A stretch of 43,443 bases of DNA from Erysipelotrichaceae bacterium (GTDB lineage: Bacteria; Bacillota_I; Bacilli_A; Erysipelotrichales; Erysipelotrichaceae): contig DOKQ01000097.1 in NCBI GenBank assembly GCA_003510215.1, positions 1 to 43,443 of the forward strand, in the 5' to 3' direction. A program made the position numbers and the translations under genes. Of the stretch, positions 38,814 through 43,443 are shown in pieces (positions within the stretch are counted from its first letter, which is position 1; every line of letters starts with the position of its first letter). The notes under the pieces were generated by a model, which was not told the origin of the DNA, did no database searches, and worked only from the letters and a program-made list of their open reading frames with translations.

Positions 38814-39405
38814 GCTGGAAGTTTGGCAGCAGGATGAATTGGTGGTTGGCATCGATGAAGCTGGTCGAGGACCGTTGGCAGGACCTGTGGTTGTCTGTGG
38901 TGTCATCTTACCGAAGCATTACAGTCATCCCGTTATTTTTGATTCGAAAAAGCTTTCGCTAAAGAAACGGAATGCGTGCTTTCAAGATATTCTAAATGAT
39001 GCCATTTGGATTGGCATTGAAATTGTGGATGAGCAGACCATCGATCAATTCAATATCTACCGTGCAACCCAGATGGCTATGGAGCGTTTGGCTGAGCGTT
39101 GTCAAGTGAAGTATGTGCTGACCGATGCCATGCCACTATTAAGTCGTGGACTGAGTGTCACATCGCTGATCAAAGGTGATCAGTTGTCTATCAGTATTGC
39201 GGCCGCAAGCATTGTGGCGAAGGTGCTTCGAGATGCGAAAATGACAGCTTTGGATAAAGTCTACCCTGCTTATGGGTTCGCAAAGCATAAAGGATATGGA
39301 ACAAAAGAGCATATGTTGGCCATTGAACAACATGGGCCACTTCCAATTCATCGAAAGAGTTTTGAACCGATTCGTAGTCTTTGTGCATTCAAGTTGGATA
39401 TATAG
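38797..39405 (+). CDS. rnhB: Ribonuclease HII
   Basis: RNase HII cuts RNA in RNA-DNA hybrids and removes single misincorporated ribonucleotides. The 202-residue protein has the active-site start GIDEAGRGPLAGPVV (D20, E21), DSKKLSLKKR, and a later Asp in VLTDAMPL, plus YGFAKHKGYGT. The start overlaps rbgA by 17 nt. A small hairpin with T-rich tail begins in its stop codon. Confidence 0.96.
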   Translation: MNQQYELEVWQQDELVVGIDEAGRGPLAGPVVVCGVILPKHYSHPVIFDSKKLSLKKRNACFQDILNDAIWIGIEIVDEQTIDQFNIYRATQMAMERLAERCQVKYVLTDAMPLLSRGLSVTSLIKGDQLSISIAAASIVAKVLRDAKMTALDKVYPAYGFAKHKGYGTKEHMLAIEQHGPLPIHRKSFEPIRSLCAFKLDI

Positions 39406-39428
39406 AAGGGAAACCTTCTTTTCTTTTC
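39404..39428 (+). terminator. Weak terminator-like hairpin after rnhB
   Basis: AGAAGG-GAAA-CCTTCT (6 bp, GNRA-type tetraloop) followed by TTTCTTTT, starting in the rnhB stop codon. dprA begins 23 bp later. Confidence 0.6.
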
Positions 39429-39451
39429 GTAAAAGTTGGTGGAGGTACCCT

Positions 39452-40183
39452 ATGAGACGAGAAGAAATCATTCAGTATGCATTGCATTTTAATCACGATT
39501 ATGAGCAAATGGCTTATGCACTAAAGTTTCGACCGGAAGTTACTCCACTACCTATGGTGGATGCGATTACCTATATCGATGAAGATTATCCGAAATCATT
39601 ATTTGATTTACCAAATCCGCCGTTTGTGTTATTCTACCTTGGGAACAAAGAGTTATTGACTTTACCGGCAATCAGTATTATTGGTTCACGGAAACCAAGT
39701 GAGTATGCCATTGGGACCACGGTTGAGCTTGTCAGAAACCTTAAGCATCGGTATGTGATCGTCAGTGGCCTTGCGAAAGGAATTGATGGTATTGCTCATC
39801 GGGAAGCATTGGACGATGGGTATACGATTGGCATTCTCGGATGTGGTATTCATGAAGTTTATCCAAAAATCAATGAACCTTTGTATAAGGAAATGTCCAC
39901 CAACCATCTGATCTTAAGTGAGTATCCATTGCATCAGCCACCATTAAAGCATCAGTTTCCATTTCGGAACCGACTAATTGCGGCACTTTCAGCCAAATGT
40001 GTAGTGACATCGGCTGCTAAGTTGAGTGGGACGATGCATACAGTGAATGCCGCCTTGGCATTAGGCAAAGAGGTTATAACCATTCCATATCAGATGAACG
40101 ATTACTTTGGTGAAGGATGCAATCAGTTAATCTTGCAAGGTGCTTGCGTATTGACAAATGTGGAAGATTTCGCCATGATATAA
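39452..40183 (+). CDS. dprA: DNA processing protein DprA (short form)
   Basis: DprA protects incoming single-stranded DNA and loads RecA in transformation. The 243-residue protein contains the Rossmann core: ISIIGSRKPSEYA, SGLAKGIDGIAHREAL, GILGCGIHEVYP, SEYP and PFRNRLIAALS. It ends soon after the core, so it appears to lack the C-terminal winged-helix (DML1-like) domain, and the N-terminal helical extension is short. ATG 39452 with GGAGGT 6 nt upstream is clearly the start; a much longer frame reading back into rnhB is spurious. The dprA-topA-trmFO order is standard. Confidence 0.93.
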   Translation: MRREEIIQYALHFNHDYEQMAYALKFRPEVTPLPMVDAITYIDEDYPKSLFDLPNPPFVLFYLGNKELLTLPAISIIGSRKPSEYAIGTTVELVRNLKHRYVIVSGLAKGIDGIAHREALDDGYTIGILGCGIHEVYPKINEPLYKEMSTNHLILSEYPLHQPPLKHQFPFRNRLIAALSAKCVVTSAAKLSGTMHTVNAALALGKEVITIPYQMNDYFGEGCNQLILQGACVLTNVEDFAMI

Positions 40184-40199
40184 AAAAGGAGCGATTTAC

Positions 40200-42320
40200 A
40201 TGAAGAAACTAGTTATAGTGGAGTCACCCTCAAAATCTAAGACTATTGAGAAATATTTAGGAAACCAGTTTGAGGTGGTTTCTTCAAAAGGTCATATTCG
40301 GGATCTGGCTATCAAAGGAAAAGATGGTCTTGGTGTCGATGTTGCCAATCAGTTTCAAGCTACCTATGTGGTAGATAAAGATAAATCAAAAGTAGTAAAA
40401 GAGTTGAAGAGCAAAGCGAAGAAGGCTGAAACCGTCTATCTTGCCACTGACCCTGACCGCGAAGGTGAGGCGATATCATGGCACCTTGCTGCTGAACTTG
40501 GATTAGATGTTGAAACATGTCAACGGGTTGTTTTCAATGAAATCACGAAAGATGCCATTTTAAAGGCATTTGACCATCCTCGAACGATTGATTTGGATTT
40601 GGTGCGTTCTCAAGAAACACGTCGGATCCTTGATCGTATTATCGGTTTTAAACTGTCCAAACTGCTTCAATCAAAAATCAAAAGTAAGTCCGCTGGACGT
40701 GTTCAGTCGGTAGCGTTGAAACTGGTGGTTGAGCGTGAAAAGGAAATTGATGCCTTTGTACCAGTTGAATACTGGAGTGTTACCGCTCAGTTTGAAGAAG
40801 AAAAAATACCGTTTGAAGCTTCACTTTCCAAAGTGGATGGGGAAGATGCTGATTTAAAGGAGAAGTTGGATGCTGATAAAATTCTTGCTTTATGTGAGGG
40901 TCCGTTTACTGTCAGTGAAATCAAACAAAAGAAATCTCGAAAAAATGCCAAACCACCATTTATAACTTCAACACTTCAACAGGAAATGTCGACTAAATAT
41001 AATTTTGCAGCCAAGAAAACCATGCGCATCGCTCAGAAGTTGTATGAGGGTGTTCAGGTTGATGGAGAGCTTGAAGGTTTAATTACCTATATGAGAACCG
41101 ATTCGACCCGTCTTTCGGATCAATTCGTGGGCTCTGCCTTGCATCATATTGAAACAACCTATGGCAAAAACTATGTTGGTTTCTATAAAGTGAAAAATAA
41201 AGATGAGAATGCCCAGGATGCTCATGAAGCGATTCGACCAACGCATCTCAACTATACGCCGGCAAAATTAAAATCAGTACTAACTCCGGATGAGCTGAAG
41301 GTTTACAGTTTTATTTATGATCGTACACTTGCCTCACTGATGGCACCTGCAAAACTAGATGTTGTCAGTGTTAGTTTAACCAAAGAAAACCTAACGTTTG
41401 CAACTTCGGGTTCGGTCATGACATTTGATGGATATACACTGGTGTATGGTCCATATGAGCAAAACAAGGATAAAATTCTTCCTAAGCTGACTGAAGGTCA
41501 ACTTGTGACTCCATTGAGTATCGATGGAAAGCAACATTTCACGAAAGGACCAAGTCGTTATAGTGAAGCAAGTCTGATTAAAGAAATGGAAAGCAATGGA
41601 ATCGGTCGACCTTCTACATATGCAACGATTATTGATACATTGCAGGCACGTGGTTATGTTGAATTGGTAAAAAGCTCAGAAGGTTCACGTACCAAAGTGT
41701 TCATTCCTACCGATCAGGGAAAACTGACCGATGAGAAGCTTCAAAATCATTTCAAAGATTTTATTAATGTCAAATATACAGCCTACATGGAAGATGAACT
41801 TGATGAGATTGCGGAAGGAAAACGCGATCAGGTTGAAGCATTACAGGAATTTTACGACCGATTTATCGATTTGTTTGACCATGCCAAGGAAAATATGGAG
41901 AAACTTGAGCCTCAGTACACGGGGGAACACTGTCCAAAATGTGGATTACCACTTGTGATTCGCAAATCGCGCACAGGTGAACAGTTTGTCGGCTGTTCCG
42001 GATATCCTGAGTGTGATTATGTTTCCTTTATGGAATCCAAAAAGACAGGTGAAGATTGTCCGGATTGTGGTTCTCCGCTGATTGAACGTAAAAGTCGTAA
42101 AGGAGCCACATTTGTTGGTTGTTCAGCCTACCCAAGCTGTACATATATCAAAAAGGAACAACCGATTCCAACGGGAGACATGTGTCCGCAATGTGGTAGT
42201 GCTCTTGTGAAACGTAAGAGTCGTTATGGTAAATACTTTGTGGCCTGTTCAGGCTTTCCGAAGTGTCGTTATATTCAAAAAGATGCTAAAAAGGAAAAGG
42301 GTGAAGAAAGTGAGTCTTAA
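40200..42320 (+). CDS. topA: DNA topoisomerase I
   Basis: TopA relaxes negative supercoils. The 706-residue type IA enzyme has the Toprim start MKKLVIVESPSKSKTIEKYLG, the acidic DPDREGEAISWH motif, and the catalytic Tyr Y297 in TYMRTDSTRLSD. Three C-terminal four-Cys zinc fingers start at about C578, C620 and C662, each with the CPxCGxxL...KSR.G..FV(G/A)CS pattern. AAAGGAG precedes the ATG. It is 16 bp after dprA and overlaps trmFO by about 11 nt. Confidence 0.98.
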   Translation: MKKLVIVESPSKSKTIEKYLGNQFEVVSSKGHIRDLAIKGKDGLGVDVANQFQATYVVDKDKSKVVKELKSKAKKAETVYLATDPDREGEAISWHLAAELGLDVETCQRVVFNEITKDAILKAFDHPRTIDLDLVRSQETRRILDRIIGFKLSKLLQSKIKSKSAGRVQSVALKLVVEREKEIDAFVPVEYWSVTAQFEEEKIPFEASLSKVDGEDADLKEKLDADKILALCEGPFTVSEIKQKKSRKNAKPPFITSTLQQEMSTKYNFAAKKTMRIAQKLYEGVQVDGELEGLITYMRTDSTRLSDQFVGSALHHIETTYGKNYVGFYKVKNKDENAQDAHEAIRPTHLNYTPAKLKSVLTPDELKVYSFIYDRTLASLMAPAKLDVVSVSLTKENLTFATSGSVMTFDGYTLVYGPYEQNKDKILPKLTEGQLVTPLSIDGKQHFTKGPSRYSEASLIKEMESNGIGRPSTYATIIDTLQARGYVELVKSSEGSRTKVFIPTDQGKLTDEKLQNHFKDFINVKYTAYMEDELDEIAEGKRDQVEALQEFYDRFIDLFDHAKENMEKLEPQYTGEHCPKCGLPLVIRKSRTGEQFVGCSGYPECDYVSFMESKKTGEDCPDCGSPLIERKSRKGATFVGCSAYPSCTYIKKEQPIPTGDMCPQCGSALVKRKSRYGKYFVACSGFPKCRYIQKDAKKEKGEESES

Positions 42321-43443
42321 TCATTCAGTTACAGTCATTGGGGCTGGTTTGGCCGGAAGTGAAGCTGCTTGGCAGTTAGCGCGTCGAGGGATTTCAGTAA
42401 CGTTGGTTGAAATGCGACCTGTGAAAATGACACCCGCCCATCATACTGAGAATTTTGCGGAACTGGTCTGTTCCAACTCTCTACGAAGTAATGACACTCA
42501 TAATGCAGTGGGATTACTTAAGGAAGAGATGCGTCTGTTGGATAGTCTTGTGATTGCGGCTGCGGATCAGCATCAGGTCCCGGCAGGGAGTGCTCTTGCG
42601 GTAGATCGTGAAGGGTTTTCGCGCCAAATTACTGAAACGCTGAAGTCGCATCCACTCATTACGGTTGTTTCTAAAGAAATCACTTCGATTCCTTCAGGAC
42701 CTGTGATTATTGCTACCGGACCACTGACTTCCGATGCATTGGCTAAGGATATTTCTGAGTTCCTTGAGGCGCAATCGTTTTATTTCTATGATGCAGCTGC
42801 TCCGATTATCGAAAAAGACAGTATAGATTTTTCGATTGCCTATTATAAATCACGCTATGATAAAGGTGAAGCTGATTATATCAATTGTCCGATGAATAAA
42901 GAGGAGTTTGATGCTTTTTATGATGCACTTGTATCTGCGAATGTCGTACCGTTAAAGGAGTTTGAAAAAGAAATTTATTTTGAAGGTTGCATGCCTTTTG
43001 AAGAAATGGCTAAACGGGGTCGTAAAACCCTGTTGTTTGGTCCGATGAAGCCTGTTGGACTAGAAAAAGAAGATGGAAAGCGACCATATGCCGTTGTGCA
43101 ATTACGTCAGGATGATGCGGCTGCTTCATTATACAATGTGGTGGGATTTCAGACCCATCTTACCTGGGGAGAGCAAAAACGTATTCTTCAGATGATTCCA
43201 GGGTTGCAGCAAGCCAATATTGTTCGGTATGGTGTGATGCATCGCAACTCCTACATGAACTCGCCAGCTGTTCTTTTAGCAACATATCAGTCGAAGAAGC
43301 GGGAAGATGTCTTTTTCGCCGGACAGATGACCGGAGTGGAAGGTTATGTGGAATCAGCGGCTTCTGGATTGTTGGCAGGTATGAATATGGAGCGTTGGTT
43401 AAGAGAAAAACCATTAGTCATTATGCCACCATTTACCATGATT
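42310..43443 (+). CDS. trmFO: Methylenetetrahydrofolate--tRNA (uracil-5-)-methyltransferase TrmFO (3' truncated by window)
   Basis: TrmFO makes m5U54 in tRNA using methylene-tetrahydrofolate and FAD. The frame is open to the last base of the window: 378 codons of an expected 430-450. The FAD-binding Rossmann motif VTVIGAGLAGSEAAW, the ELVCSNSLRSND segment with the conserved Cys, and the C-terminal FAGQMTGVEGYVESAASG are diagnostic. No ATG is available; GTG 42310 (with AGGGTG upstream) and GTG 42301 are both possible starts. It overlaps the end of topA. The presence of TrmFO rather than SAM-dependent TrmA is typical of most Gram-positives. Confidence 0.96.
   Translation, partial: MSLNHSVTVIGAGLAGSEAAWQLARRGISVTLVEMRPVKMTPAHHTENFAELVCSNSLRSNDTHNAVGLLKEEMRLLDSLVIAAADQHQVPAGSALAVDREGFSRQITETLKSHPLITVVSKEITSIPSGPVIIATGPLTSDALAKDISEFLEAQSFYFYDAAAPIIEKDSIDFSIAYYKSRYDKGEADYINCPMNKEEFDAFYDALVSANVVPLKEFEKEIYFEGCMPFEEMAKRGRKTLLFGPMKPVGLEKEDGKRPYAVVQLRQDDAAASLYNVVGFQTHLTWGEQKRILQMIPGLQQANIVRYGVMHRNSYMNSPAVLLATYQSKKREDVFFAGQMTGVEGYVESAASGLLAGMNMERWLREKPLVIMPPFTMI

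Noticed and set aside
39272..39451. Long 5' extension of dprA into rnhB
   Set aside because: ATG 39452 has a strong ribosome-binding site, and the extension would translate the rnhB gene out of frame and its hairpin.
43160..43414. 84-codon minus-strand frame at the window end
   Set aside because: It is antisense to conserved TrmFO sequence, which continues in frame to the last base.
1..43443. CRISPR arrays, tRNA or rRNA genes, insertion sequences, prophage genes
   Set aside because: No regularly spaced repeats, cloverleaf-like segments, rRNA-like stretches, transposase or integrase motifs were seen on either strand.

Overview
The window reads as a chromosomal segment of a low-GC Gram-positive bacterium (Bacillota). 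EzrA, CcpA, a tyrosine T-box, a cysteine-free S4 protein, TrmFO and long stretches of Bacillus-like gene order all point that way. An amino-acid-fermenting ornithine cluster alongside Bacilli-type cell-division genes suggests an Erysipelotrichia-like lineage, but that placement is inference. I found no rRNA, tRNA, CRISPR array, transposase, prophage or integrase gene. Coding density is very high and neighbouring genes often overlap by 4-17 nt.

Region 1 (1-5757) is the 3' part of an ornithine fermentation operon: ortB (cut by the window edge), oraS, oraE, a GlmL/MutL-type mutase reactivase and ornithine racemase. Together with ord and ortA, expected upstream outside the window, these convert ornithine to alanine and acetyl-CoA. 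Region 2 (5812-8058) is monocistronic pnp with its own promoter and terminator.

Region 3 (8069-14448) is one tightly packed seven-gene transcription unit: pepV, trmB, an M42 aminopeptidase, an unknown lipoprotein, a YtpR-type tRNA-binding-domain protein, a low-complexity protein with a duplicated ISPI(F/Y)G motif, and murC. Region 4 (14445-18134) holds a DUF948/YtxG-like membrane protein, a YtxH-position helical protein, ccpA and T-box-controlled tyrS. The order parallels the B. subtilis ytoP-ytpR-sftA-murC-ytxGH-ccpA-tyrS area. Region 5 (18125-21264) has a tiny membrane protein divergent from a lipoprotein-murJ-rsuA-family operon, with overlapping promoters.

Region 6 (21277-25178) is a glycerate utilisation module: a CdaR-type activator, a GntP-family permease and glycerate kinase. 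A near-perfect cre site for CcpA lies inside the cdaR terminator. Region 7 (25183-32405) has rpsD on the minus strand with a pseudoknotted S4 leader, divergent from ezrA-iscS-thiI-SAM hydrolase-ffh.

Region 8 (32473-43443) is the classic rpsP-khpA-rimM-trmD / rplS-lepB-rbgA-rnhB-dprA-topA-trmFO block. It is interrupted between trmD and rplS by a copper ATPase gene whose promoter carries a CsoR-type palindrome. Several intrinsic terminators sit between co-directional genes here, so expression is probably stepped down along the block.

No gene-free stretch exceeds 300 bases. The two longest, 16584-16858 and 25832-26103, are regulatory leaders with their promoters. Nothing here is clearly a new system. 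The best candidates for novelty are the ISPI(F/Y)G protein, two unrecognised lipoproteins linked to cell-wall genes, and several unusual promoter architectures.
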